DNA of 64,000 nucleotides, taken from positions 15,001 through 79,000 of the forward strand of contig JAOTON010001584.1 in NCBI GenBank assembly GCA_034440635.1, given 5' to 3'. The stretch is from Lepas anatifera. Its lineage: Eukaryota > Arthropoda > Thecostraca > Lepadidae. The notes below the pieces were generated by a model. That model was given only the letters and a program-made list of their open reading frames with translations. It ran no database searches and was not told where the DNA came from. Numbering within the stretch: the stretch's first letter is position 1; every line of letters begins with the position of its first letter. Position numbers and translations under genes: made by a program. Positions 21,934-32,643 of the stretch are shown piece after piece.

Positions 21934-22506
21934 GGAGCGTCCCGCCGCGCAGTCGCTTCCCCTCCGCCGCGCAGTCGCCTCCTATCCGCCGCGCAGTCGC
22001 TTCCTATCCGCCGCGCAGTCGCCTCCTATCCGCCACGCAGTCGCTTCCTATCCGCCGCGCAGTCGCCTCCTATCCGCCGCGCAGTCGCTTCCCCTCCGCC
22101 GCGCAGTCGCCTCCTATCCGCCGCGCAGTCGCTTCCCTCCGCCGCGCAGTCGCCTCCCCTCCGCCGCGCAGTCGCCTCCCTCCGCCGCGCAGTCGCCTCC
22201 TATCCGCCGCGCAGTCGCTTCCCTCCGCCGCGCAGCCGCCTCCTATCCGCCGCGCAGTCGCTTCCCTCCGCCGCGCAGTCGCCTCCTATCCGCCGCGCAG
22301 TCGCTTCCCCTCCGCCGCGCAGTCGCCTCCTATCCGCCGCGCAGTCGCTTCCCTCCGCCGCGCAGTCGCCTCCTATCCACCGCGCAGTCGCTTCCCCTCC
22401 GCCGCGCAGTCGCCTCCTATCCGCCGCGCAGTCGCTTCCCTCCGCCGCGCAGTCGCTTCCCCTCCGCCGCGCAGTCGCTTCCCCTCCTCCGCGCAGTCGC
22501 TTCCCG
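21934..22506. repeat. 22-bp GC-rich minisatellite 5' of the GPCR
   Basis: About 26 tandem units close to CGCAGTCGCCTCCTATCCGC, 21-22 bp each, alternating CGCCTCCTATCC and CGCTTCCCTCC variants. It begins about 60 bp upstream of the GPCR start codon, in its likely promoter or 5' UTR. Long frames on both strands (up to 240 codons, Arg/Ser/Pro-rich) follow from the repeat and are not called as genes. Confidence 0.95.
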
Positions 22507-23292
22507 CTCCTACACAACGGTGTTGTCGCTCACCATGACGCACACAGGCCATATTGGCCTTCACCCGTGGGCGCTATTACGAAAATCTATTTTTTCGACA
22601 GTCTTTTTTAGCTTGTATCCGGATACATAATTCATCAATGCACTTCAAGCAAGCATGCACAACACAAACCATATTCTGGTCTTCCTTGCAGAGTTGCTTG
22701 ATGTAAGCGCTCGGTCACGCCACCGTTGAACCAGAGTTCAGCGACGAGAACTGCGTAGTGCGTACATTCTTAAAATCTACTAGAAAAGTAAAAACGGGCA
22801 CAAATATAGTAATAGCGTATTTGTTTAAACCTTTTACTGCATCGTATCTTGAAATAACGCAAAGACCTCTTTGCATTTCTTTATAGGGGCATTCCACGAC
22901 AAATCGACAAATCTATGGGTTGAAATAACACCCTCATATCTCAGATTTTCATGAAAATTTGGGCCTGGGGTTCTCAGTAGTGCTGAAAACGACTGTGGTA
23001 TTATTAGTCGTGTCCGGATAATAGTTTCGGAGTTATAGCCTCGGGCAATCCAGCATTGAATGCCTGCATCGGACTTTTCGCTTGAGTTTTTAGCCATTTA
23101 AACTAAAGGTATTCTTAGAAAAAGCTACATGAAAATAATCTCAAAAGTGTGAACAATACAAATATGTAAGTTTAATTACATCAATTGGCAGGAATATCTA
23201 TAAAATATAATTCCAAACTTTTGAAAATATAAGCATACATACTTCCTATATCTTTATTGACTTCAAATCACCTTCATGTGAAAGAGCATTGT
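22507..23292. other. Unassigned; contains a GGGGCATTCCACGAC end
   Basis: At 22886 GGGGCATTCCACGACAAATC matches the terminus of the 14.6-19.15 kb element. The following 80 bp (AACACCCTCATATCTCAGAT) match, inverted and diverged, 30060-30127. It is probably a terminal fragment of the same transposon family. Confidence 0.5.
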
Positions 23293-23296
23293 TTAA

Positions 23297-24181
23297 CCCG
23301 CGCCCCACCGGGGTCGGCCCCTTCGCCCACCGGGGGCCATCGATGGCCCCCCTCTACTCCGAAAATATGGGCGTTGGCGCAAATCTGCAAGTGCAATGAA
23401 AGCTCGCGTGATTCAGTAGAATTACTTCGCTGTTTTAGTGCTCAGGTCAATGGTTTGACCTCCAGGGTCAATTAGGTCAGTCGGCTATTTTCTCAAATAT
23501 GCAATGATTAGCAACTGGGCATAACTCTTATGTCATTAGGCTATTGAGACCTGGTAAGCATTTGTGCAATTGCCGTCTTTTCCGCTATGTGGAACGTAAG
23601 ACCTCCCGCCAGTGGTTTGCCGCCGGGTCACCTCGTGCTATATGACCTGGGTCGAAGGTCAAAAGTGACCTTGCCGTTATCAATGAAAGCCGTGCCAGAC
23701 AACACGTGGTGTTTGTTTCGCTCTGCTATTAGGTCAAGTTTTGTCAATACTGTTTTGCCTCTGGTGCCTTGGTGACCTTGGAAAGTAGGGCAATTGCCCC
23801 TGGGATCCGTGGGGTGTCCAAACGTTGTTCTGGCGTTGGTATTTGATCATTTTTGTGGCTTTTATTCTGAAATAGCTTTTCCTGTTTTCCATGGGGGGTC
23901 GCCTCGTGACCTGACCTCGGGCCGAATCAAATCCCGGATTCCCTTGTAGACCCTGGAGGGTCTGAGTGTGGGTTTCAATCGATCGACTTTAAAATGTAGC
24001 TCTTCGGCTCTAAGGGAAGTGGGTGACCTTGGTTGACCTCGTCTGGTGACCTGACCTTGGGTGACCCGGGTAAAATTTCAGGGATGATGGGAAATGTGCG
24101 TGGGGTGGCCGTCACTGCGGTGCTGGCCTCGTCGTTTTCTGCTATCCCGAAACCTTGGGGGGCCATGTGCCCCCGGTGGGG
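23297..24181. mobile_element. TTAA family C element
   Basis: An 885-bp element between TTAA at 23293-23296 and 24182-24185. Ends are CCCGCGCCCCACCGGGG and, inverted, CCCCACCGGGGGCACATGG. The interior is rich in TGACC/GGTCA words (for example 23440-23480 and 24020-24070). Non-coding. Confidence 0.75.
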
Positions 24182-24210
24182 TTAAACTACATAAAACGTC
24201 AATAAAATAA

Positions 24211-25284
24211 ATGGAGTCTTCACAACGAAATCAGCAACGAGCACAAAAGACCAAGCCCAACACTGTCGCCGGCGGACACACCAAATTAAATGCCTATGGG
24301 CGTGTAGGTACCTGTGGTACCTGCTCTGCCATGGTAAATCCCTACCATATCCTCATCGACTGTCCCCAGCACGATGCCCATAGGCAGCCCATGCTAGATT
24401 ATTGCCGCATCAGAAATATCCTAGTAAACCTTTCCACTCTTCTCGGCAATGATAACCCTGAGCTTGTGGACAAGCTCTTTACATTCCTGAAGGCTACTAG
24501 GCTCGAAAGCTTTATCTGAACGTCTATGGTGGCAGGTATGGAAAATACCTGCATCTGAAGAGCACCCCTCATATTAGAAATAACAATTACACTATAAACG
24601 TCCCTCTGACAAATTTAAACAATAGGTGCTTCAAACTAGGCTTTAACTGTCAGAAAAGCTCCCACCAAAAAAATAATAATAAAAAAGTTCAACTAACCAA
24701 CTAACCCTATCTAACCATCCGTTCATGTTTGCTAACCAACTAACCCTAACTTAAGGACTACTGACTATACTAACCACATCTAAGACTAACAACTAACCAA
24801 CTCACACCCCCCTAACACTATCTGTTCTATTACCCTTCTCTCTTCCTCTATGCGGCGGCTACCCAGCCAGAGAGAGTGCTGTAACCTCACCTCCTGGTTG
24901 CAGGATAAAGACCCGCGGCATCACGTCATGGTGCTTGCGGGTGTTTCTAATAACCCAAAATTATTCTTTTTCAATGGAGGAACTCGGGTAACGTAAGCAA
25001 AACGGTCATTCGATAACAAGGAACAAAACTAAAAAAACTAATCTTTACGCTGGCAAGCCTCTTCACGTACCCTTTTAAATCCTACCTGTGCCCCAGGCTC
25101 GGCATCTCTGCCGTAGCAATCCCCTTCCCTCGCAAGTGTTGCTACACTTTGCGACCCATTCCTTGAAATAAGATTCGTCCCTTTGTTCTGCGACATTAAA
25201 GTAAACACCTTTCCCGGAAAATTCTCCCCTACACTTTAGAGGCGGGCAAAGGTGCTTTGCACAGAACGCCTTATAAAAAGCCCT

Positions 25285-25317
<33 letters not shown>

Positions 25318-25318
25318 G
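24211..25318 (+). pseudogene. LINE 3' end: zinc-finger tail and 3' UTR
   Basis: The frame 24211-24519 encodes GTCGTCSAMVNPYHILIDC, a Cys-Cys-His-Cys finger found at the C-terminus of some LINE ORF2 proteins, and then LSTLLGN and a hydrophobic tail. It is followed by about 780 bp of 3' UTR with TAACCAACTAACC-type short repeats, ending in a (CTAA)n tail at 25284-25318. RT and endonuclease are missing, so the copy is 5'-truncated. It starts immediately after the right TTAA of the family C element. Confidence 0.8.
25284..25318. repeat. (AACT)n microsatellite, LINE tail
   Basis: Eight or nine perfect CTAA units at the end of the LINE 3' UTR, as many LINEs end in short tandem repeats. Confidence 0.9.
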
Positions 25319-26281
25319 TCGCCGGCCACTCCGCAGTCGGCACGCCGCATAAACGCGTCCGGTTGTTAGTGGTGTAACCGGGAGGGGAGAACTGAGCAAG
25401 ACTGCGCTTCGGTGACATTGCGAATGAACTAGATGTGGTGTGGAGGTTACTATTGCTAACAGAAAAATTTGAGCCGTACCGAAAAAAACTGAATGTATCA
25501 CCGGAACATTCGTAACAGTTCCGACGCTCTGGTGCATTTGCTGGAAAATGTAGCGGGAGGATAATACGTCAGAAGCCGATTATTACTGTTGTCTTAGCTT
25601 GATTTTAGATAGTTTACTTTTTTTAACCCATACCCTAAACAAATTTTATGTATCCCAGTTCAATCCATATTAGAAAGTACGCATCACAGACAAAAAGTCA
25701 CACAACGTCCACGCCGACAACCGCTTTTCGAACATGTAAGATTAAGACGTGCTGCTCTACTTAACATCTGACCCACGGATCGGAAGAGCGACTCCATCAC
25801 GTGGCGCCATTGAACTTCACATATTCAATGTGAAACTCGAGCCTTCTGTCCGTCATCATTCGAGAGCTCATGGACAATAATGATCTTCGAATTAACCGGT
25901 GCGAGCTTGTGAATCTTCAATGTTCCTTTTTTCGTGATAGCCGTATCGAAGCGTTTTCTGAGCTCAGTAGCTAATTTGAGTACTTTTTGTTTTTGCACAT
26001 ACATTTCTAGGATGCCAATAACTTTCCTTTTGCTATATCTGTTAGCTATTACGATACAAAAGGTAATTGTCTATTGTATTCTTATGGAAACATGCCTTGG
26101 CCACACGAGACCCCAAAAATGACCCGAGCGAGAAGTTGTATAAACATTCTTGGTAGAGATCGAGGCAAGCCATGGAACACAGCTTTCCTTTTTCCCTTCC
26201 AAGCATGGTTGCTGAGATCGTAGGGGGATTTGTACCCCCCCATGCCAGTAAAGGTGGCCCTGGGCCTTATACCAGCGCGTG
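25319..26281. other. Unassigned; probable element end at 26226-26281
   Basis: The sequence up to the TTAA at 26282 ends TTATACCAGCGCGTG after CCCC- and GGCC-rich stretches, the style of TTAA-element right ends. I could not find its left end. No gene recognised. Confidence 0.4.
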
Positions 26282-26285
26282 TTAA

Positions 26286-28341
26286 CAAGCACACTGGAGG
26301 GGAGCCTCGAAGGCCCCACCTTCTTTTTTCTGGGTGGCCGGAGAACCCTTCGTGGCAAAAAAAAATTATTTAGATACTTTCGAGAATATTCAATGGTATG
26401 TCGACCCATCAAATAGTCTTGAAAATCGGCCACAATTTTGTAATTATAGGCTTTCAAAGTTAAACCATTTGTTTTGAGATCACTGCAATCGCGATGTTGC
26501 ACCAGTTCGCGTGCATCAAAGACCGACGGGCAACGTTATAGCGCCATATAGCCATGGTGGGCGGTTGTGGGGCGTGGTGGCAGGGGTGACATTTCTCTGA
26601 GGCTGTCAGACGCAGCTATGTCAATATCCACCGGGTTTTTTATATCTCTTGAGTCGCCTCCACACTGGCCTGCTTGCTGGAATACTGCCGCATTTGTCTA
26701 ATTCACCATTGATCTATTACCACTTAACATGATTGAACAGCCCTCAAGCCGTGTGTGTATCTCGGTGACCATCACCCTGCGGAATGGAGCCGCGCTGCCT
26801 GCTGATCAATATGGTTGCTGGATCGATGTCGTGTGCCCCAATATTGGCCCCTGCGAAGAGCTATTATTGTCACCAGCCTCCATGACCCACTGGCTGCTTT
26901 GTTATGATTACTGAGGCTCCCCCATATCAGGCCGTATGCCCCGACATTGAAGTGCGTTTTGGCCGGAAGCGACTGTGGCTACATGTTCAGACTCTCTAGC
27001 GGGCGGGAGTTCGGGAGAGGCACTGAGGTCTTTTCCTTCTCGTTACGGACTGTGCGCTGATTCAACCGCGTGATAATGCATATAATTGTTATTGTTAATT
27101 GTTAACATTATGAGTGCCTCATGCCTGCCTCCTTTCGCCGGCCCTTCTTTCTCCGCTGCTGACCGCTTCGCCGCTCCCCGAACCCCGCCCCCCCATTCGT
27201 TCTACACCTCTCGACCGGGCGCGCGCCGCCCGATGTCTCGGTGGCATCCACTACGACTCTGCTCGGCATTACTCAGAAACACGCACAAGAGGTCTACGAC
27301 TACGGCAGGGCACATAATTCACTCGCACAACACTACTGATTTTTTTTGCATTCTTTCACTTTACTTTTTTTACGTTATTTTATTTTATTTACTCCCTGCT
27401 CCCGGGATATATCTGGATGCGGCGGTCCCGCACAGTTCCTGCTAAATCCCTTCCTCGGGCTGGCGGTGAAATGCACGTATTCTTGCCGCCTGCACGATGT
27501 CATGACTCCTGATGACCTGCCATTGTCACCCTCAGCAGCTGGTCGGGAGATGAGTGAGGTCGGGTGATGATAATCATGGTACTAAATCGCTCTTGACCTC
27601 CGTAACGTCTACGACGAAAGTGTTCCTTTTTGGCTTTTAATGCCCCCCTTTGTGTGCGTGTTGCGGTTGCGCACGTATATATGTGCCTGTTTGTTGTTGT
27701 AATAAACGTATGGTTCCATATAAAACGAGATTATATGTCAAGTTCATCCCACATGAAGGTCAAGCTCACAGTGCAAGGTCATGCCAGCATTCTCAAAGTC
27801 ATTGGTCCGGTGCTTCCGGTCGCATGGCGTTATCCAGTATGACGTATATTATGATACGACGTCATAGTTAAGATAACTCAATGTAAAGGTCAAGGTCACA
27901 GGTCAAAGTAAAATGTCAGTCCTCATTTCCCGTCCAAAGGTTGTTGGGGTTCTAGTCATGGTGTTTCTAGGGGGAATATGCCATATTGTGACGTCATAGG
28001 TCAATGACCTTGAATGACCCTAACCCCAAAAGTTAAGGTAACATTTTTGGGACGTTCTCACTATGACCTAGGTCTGTTTTTAGTTCATTCTCAATTTTTA
28101 CCCTTGATCACGGGATTTTCAAATGAATCCCCATCACAGCTAATCTTTGACCTTTATGACCTCATTTGAACTTGACGATACTGATCTAGTTCAATTAAAA
28201 TCAGTCATAATATAGATTTCACCAATTCCCACTCAGTCCCCAACCAGAATTTTTCTGAGCCTCTTAGTTTTCGAGAGCTCAGGGGGCCTACCAGTCCCCC
28301 TCCAGTGCGTATAAGAGTCGGACCCCACTCCAGTGCGGGTG
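26286..28341. mobile_element. Possible TTAA family D element
   Basis: TTAA at 26282-26285 and 28342-28345. Ends are CAAGCACACTGGAGGGG and, inverted, CACCCGCACTGGAGTGGGG. The right half has many AGGTCA half-sites (27760-28160). The two ends agree only partly and the interior includes a GC-rich tract (27110-27250). It may be two elements rather than one. Confidence 0.4.
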
Positions 28342-28792
28342 TTAAGGAATGGGACATTGATTACAATTTATTATTTTAAATACATCCTTATCCTCATGTC
28401 CCAACAATCCCATCAGTGACACCGTTTTCGTGACCAGAGACGTTTGATAGTCGCAGCGACGGCGGGCCGCGCTGGCGCACGAACCTCACAAAAGTGGGGA
28501 TCGGGACGTTTGTGAGCTCAGAAGTCGCTTTCTGTTAAAGTCTCCATTCTTTTTATTTCTGAATCTTATAGCAAAAAGTATAAAGAGTAATATGAGCCTC
28601 AAAAAGTTAAAAATAAGTCATAGGAAAATAGTTTTTATAAGTTTTGAAAAATTCAAGAATGTATAATAACTTCACAATTTGATTTTTTTAATTATATTGC
28701 TCAAGAGCCAGAATTCTTAATTCGTCCTTAAAATACCTAGATAAAGTTTTTACGGTATTTGTAGAAGCATACGGGTAAAATTTCGCCTTTAA

Positions 28793-29955
28793 CCTTCGCC
28801 GGTGGGGGTCTTTTAGACCCCCTCGGGTTTTTCCGAAGTGACAAAAACGGCGGCGCGCAGCGCCGCCAAACTTGGTCTAGCTGTTCCTTCATTATTTTTA
28901 CATCTTTCCTGAAAATTTTGGCTCAAGGTCATATCAGGTCAGGTCACTAGGCCAGGTGAAGTGACCTCACCTAAAAATACTTAGGACCGCATAACTAAAA
29001 GAAGGGTTAATCGATCAGTTGAAACTCATACCACATATTGGGCCTACCAGGAGCTACAACATTTGTTTCGGGATTTTGATATTGGTGACCTAGGTCATGT
29101 GCAGAGCATGACCTCCCCATTGTCAATACATGGGGAAAATCACGAAATGAGCTTTTCTCAGTAAGTATGGATGGAATCAACTTCAAACATCGGTTGGACT
29201 TGCTCTTAGCCCATTTCTGAGCTGATACCAAATTTTTGACTTGTGACCTTTAAAAGGTCACCTTGGGTCAATAAGCATTTTTGGTGTTTTTCTCAATAAA
29301 TTTTGAATAAAATAATATAGAGCTTTTATTTTGTCACTTAAGTGTTTGTATAGTCACTGGAAGTCAAATGATATACATCGTGACTATACCAGGTCAAGTT
29401 GGGTCAGACTGTTGACCTGGGTCAGGTCAAATTCTTAAATTTGACCTGGCATAGCAATATCATATATCATTCGATTCGTATTGACGAGAGGATTGCAATG
29501 GTGCATCAACTATGGCTGCATCTTGTTTGGTTTGGAAGCTATTAGCGAAAAGTAAACGCCCTTATGCATGGGTGGTTATGGGCATTCCCAAGAATATGCC
29601 CAATATCTAGTGACCTGTAGCTCCCTAGGCTTTGACCTGACACGAAAATGAATGCCACTTAATGAAAGTGCATCTCAAGAGCTTTCGAATGGTGTTAGAA
29701 AATGTTTCTAGCTATCATAGTTTCTGAGATATATGAGGTTTTCTTAGTACACCTCTATTAGCGATTTTGACCTATTTTGACCTCTGGTGACCTTGATATT
29801 GACCTGACAAGAAAATGACCGAAGTATTTTCGATATCATTTTCAAGAGCTTTCGATTGCCGTTTTGCGCTTTTTCTAGCTCTCTTAGTTTTTGAGATCGT
29901 GGGGGTCTTTTGGCCCCACCAGGGCGAAGGTGGCTCTACCCGCCACCGGGGCAGG
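28793..29955 (-). mobile_element. TTAA family B element
   Basis: An 1163-bp element between TTAA at 28789-28792 and 29956-29959. Ends are CCTTCGCCGGTGGGGG and, inverted, CCTGCCCCGGTGGCGGG. It carries the GC hairpin GGCGGCGCGCAGCGCCGCC near 28848 in inverted orientation to family A, then long stretches of TGACCT/AGGTCA words (28920-29280, 29390-29450, 29760-29820). Non-coding. Confidence 0.75.
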
Positions 29956-30127
29956 TTAAAAAGTCATGTAAGTGAGTATGGTCAAAATACCTGAGGGTAT
30001 AATTTTCGAACCGTAAGTCAGGAAGTAAAATGAATATGAAAATCGTCATCAGCTCCATCAATAGCCGCCTGACAGAGAATATACCGAAATCTGCGATATG
30101 AGGGTGTTATCGACTTGCCGATCTGTC

Positions 30128-30130
<3 letters not shown>

Positions 30131-30188
<58 letters not shown>

Positions 30189-30273
30189 TCACAATGAAGA
30201 TATATATACGTATATATATATATATATATATAATATATTAATATATAGTATATATAATCTTCATTGTGAGTCA

Positions 30274-30325
<52 letters not shown>
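30131..30325. repeat. (TA)n microsatellites around an inverted repeat
   Basis: (TA)n at 30131-30187, 30205-30232 and 30275-30325. Between them ACTCACAATGAAGATATA and its inverted partner ATCTTCATTGTGAGTCAG form a hairpin. A third copy, TTCATTGTGAGTCAG, lies at 30720. Confidence 0.9.
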
Positions 30326-30328
<3 letters not shown>

Positions 30329-30364
30329 TTATAGATTGTTGTAAATTTGCAGCTTTGGAAAATT

Positions 30365-30439
30365 GCTCCTAAGCTGGGACTCGAACCCAGGTCTCCGGAT
30401 TTCCGGCCCGGCATGCTAACCACTACACCACTCAGGAGC
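30365..30439 (-). tRNA. tRNA-like unit, copy 1 (complete cloverleaf shape)
   Basis: On the minus strand GCTCCTG...TAGGAGC form a 7-bp acceptor stem. The D arm GTGGTGTAGTGGTTAGCAT is close to that of animal tRNA-Glu. The T arm CTGGGTTCGAGTCCCAG is perfect. The anticodon stem CCGGG/TCCGG has loop CCGGAAA, so the nominal anticodon is GGA (Ser), with C instead of U at position 33 and a D arm unlike Ser. It is probably a tRNA-derived repeat and not a working tRNA gene. Confidence 0.55.
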
Positions 30440-30587
30440 CTGAATTTTCCTTTCAAGCTTGCGTATTTATACTTAATTTATCGGCAGTTGTTTTACTGGG
30501 GCATTCTCATGCCAGTCAGGTCTCAGTGTACCTCCAGTATTGATATATAAGTTATAGACTGTTGTAATTTTGCAGCTTTGGAAAATT

Positions 30588-30658
30588 GCTCCTAAGCTGG
30601 GACTTGAACCCAGGTCTCCGGATTTCCGGCCCGGCATGCTAACCACTACACCACTCAG
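30588..30658 (-). repeat. tRNA-like unit, copy 2, 5' acceptor strand lost
   Basis: Near-identical to copy 1, including the flank TTTTGCAGCTTTGGAAAATT, but it ends at a T-run where the 5' acceptor strand should be. The pair is a direct duplication with a 223-bp period. Confidence 0.8.
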
Positions 30659-30747
30659 TTTTTTTTTTTTTATATATATATGTGTGTGTATATTAGGGTG
30701 TGTCATATCCCGGGTAATTGTTCATTGTGAGTCAGTATATATTGTTG

Positions 30748-31457
30748 CAGACTGGATACGTCGGGACTGTGTCTCCGGTCGCTGCGCGGGTTAGCTTAGT
30801 CGGTTAAGGCGCTGTTCATTAGCAGTTATTCAGCGATGGTGAGTTCGAGGCCGAGCGGGCGCTGAGCTTTTAGCTCTCTTGTTAGTTTGTGGGTAGAATG
30901 TTCGAGAAGGTTTCTAATTGTTCCCGCCCCGTGTTAATGTGTCGTCGAATTTCATTGGTCCTCGTGCGTGAGCCGAGCTGAGGTCGCTGAGGTGTGCCAG
31001 CGGGGTCGGGAGGTCAGTCCAGGACCGGATTCGGCCAGGTGAGTCGCACTGTTCCGCCTCCTCCGAGTTGATCTCAACGATTCGGTGGGTTACAGCCCAG
31101 GGCGATTCTCTGGGCTTCCTTCCCCCGGGGCTTGATCAAAACAAGCTCTTTACATTCTTGCCATAATGCTGGATAGTAACTAGCATGTCCGGGTCCGATT
31201 GGTGGCTTCGATTGGATTCAATCCTTCTCCCTTTACCGACCGTCTCGCCCCGTTGCTGGCTCTCTTGACGTGCTATTGCCATGTTCCGTCTCGGTGTGTA
31301 TGTACAATACCGTTAGGGAGTGAATGAGTCTGGTTTGTTTGATGCCGTGTCGTTTGGCCATGCGGTTTTCTTTGAATAATTAGTTACCATCTTTAAACAC
31401 ACTTTTTTCCTGCCGTCGCTTTTCCCCAAACGAACCACAGACAAAAGGATCGTAACA
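30748..31457 (+). mobile_element. Probable 5' LTR of Gypsy element
   Basis: The right border is set by the primer binding site that follows ...CGTAACA. The left border at TGTTGCAGACTGG is my inference from the TG...CA rule, since no 3' LTR is present for comparison. A tRNA-like stretch (GGTTAGCTTAGTCGGTTAAG, then GAGTTCGAGGC) lies at about 30788-30860. Confidence 0.45.
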
Positions 31458-31476
31458 TTGGTGTCAGAAGTAGTCA
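31458..31476 (+). promoter_or_regulatory. Gypsy primer binding site
   Basis: TTGGTGTCAGAAGTAG directly follows the LTR end. Its form (TGGTGTCAGAAG) is usual for Gypsy-type primer sites, where a host tRNA 3' end primes minus-strand synthesis. Confidence 0.7.
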
Positions 31477-31504
31477 CGTAACCCACGTTTGTTTTCAATT
31501 ATGG

Positions 31505-32605
31505 ATGGTAAGGGGTATAACTACAAGGAGTCAGACCCAAAAACTTGGTGAACCCAATTGTATGGAAAAGGTGGAGGCAGTGACAGCTCAAGCTGTGTGT
31601 TCTGTGGCCCACTCCTCCGGCTCAGTAGTGAATCAATATCACAGCCATTCTTCTCAGTTTGAGCAACTACAGAGGCAGGTCCAGATACTTACTGACTTGA
31701 TGGGCTCACGCCTTCCTGATTCCATGCCGGCTGTTGATGTAGGTCAACATGGCGGGGAGAGCCTGTCTGACACAAAGCCGGTGGCAAGCTGCATGGGACA
31801 TTTTGTGCCCCAGCCTTATGATGGAACTATATCATGGGCGGCTTACAAGACCCAGTTCCAAGCTATTACTGACCAGAATGGATGGAATAATCAGGAAAGG
31901 GCTACTCAGCTTATTGCGAGCCTCAGAGGGACAGCGTTAGAGATTCTCGGCCACCTGTCACAGGGTGTCGATTTGGATTTTGTTATGCTTTCAGAGGCGC
32001 TCGACCAGCGTTTTGGGATTCCTCACCAAGAGGAACTATTTCTTGCCCAGTTCAGAGATAGAAAAAGGCATCAAAATGAAACGTTGTCTGAGCTCGCATA
32101 CGATGTCAAGAGATTGGGGACGCTGGCATACCCCGGGGCACCCGTCGAATTCCTTGACCGGCTGATCCGTGACCAATTTGTTGAAGCATTGAACAACCCA
32201 GACATGCAGATATCTGTCATGTAAACCAACCCAGCAACGCTTCTTGACGCGTTGACTTGCGCCCAGAGGATCGAGGCTCTCCAGAAGTCGTATGGGCGCA
32301 AGGATAGCTTCAGTGGTAACCTTGGGTTAAAAGTTCATACAGCAGTGGCAAATGCTAGTGGTGCGACACCAACGCTTGATGCGATCTCAGAGAGGCTAGG
32401 CCACTTGGAGCGGACTGTAGCTGCGGGAATATCGAGGCAGACACGGTCCGAGCCTCTGGCTAGGGCTCCTCAAAAGGGCTCAGGGGTGTTTTGCTGGCAT
32501 TGTGGAAAACTTGGTCACATTCAGCGCAACTGCCAGCAGCGCCATAGAACTTCCGATCCAGTGCATCACTATGAATCGAGCGGCGTAGCCCGGTCGGGAA
32601 ACTAG
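31505..32605 (+). pseudogene. Gypsy gag with one in-frame stop
   Basis: One frame runs 31505-32605, broken only by TAA at 32222-32224. The N-terminal part contains a gag-type segment (FVPQPYDGTISWAAYKTQFQ, then LRGTALEIL and FGIPHQEELFLAQFRDRK). The C-terminal part ends with a CCHC zinc knuckle, CWHCGKLGHIQRNC, which binds RNA in the particle. A second ATG lies four bases upstream in another frame, so 31505 is chosen by frame. The element has no envelope gene and is an LTR retrotransposon. The internal stop makes a full-length Gag unlikely. Confidence 0.9.
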
Positions 32606-32643
32606 GTGAAGCTGGTGATTAAGGGCGTTCACCAGCTGAACAC

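Noticed and set aside
21908..22630. Open frames of 204-240 codons rich in Arg/Ser/Pro
   Set aside because: By-product of the 22-bp minisatellite; two plus-strand frames and the minus strand are all open.
30115..30372. Ile/Tyr-repeat peptide frames
   Set aside because: Translation of (TA)n microsatellites; the same holds for frames at 42649-43428 and 45059-45277 where they cross AT runs.
30365..30439. Functional tRNA-Ser(GGA) gene
   Set aside because: Class I shape without the long variable arm of tRNA-Ser, C at position 33, Glu-like D arm, and a duplicated truncated copy nearby.
30788..30870. tRNA-Leu-like gene in the Gypsy LTR region
   Set aside because: The D-loop word GGTTAAGGCGC looks right, but acceptor and T stems do not pair.
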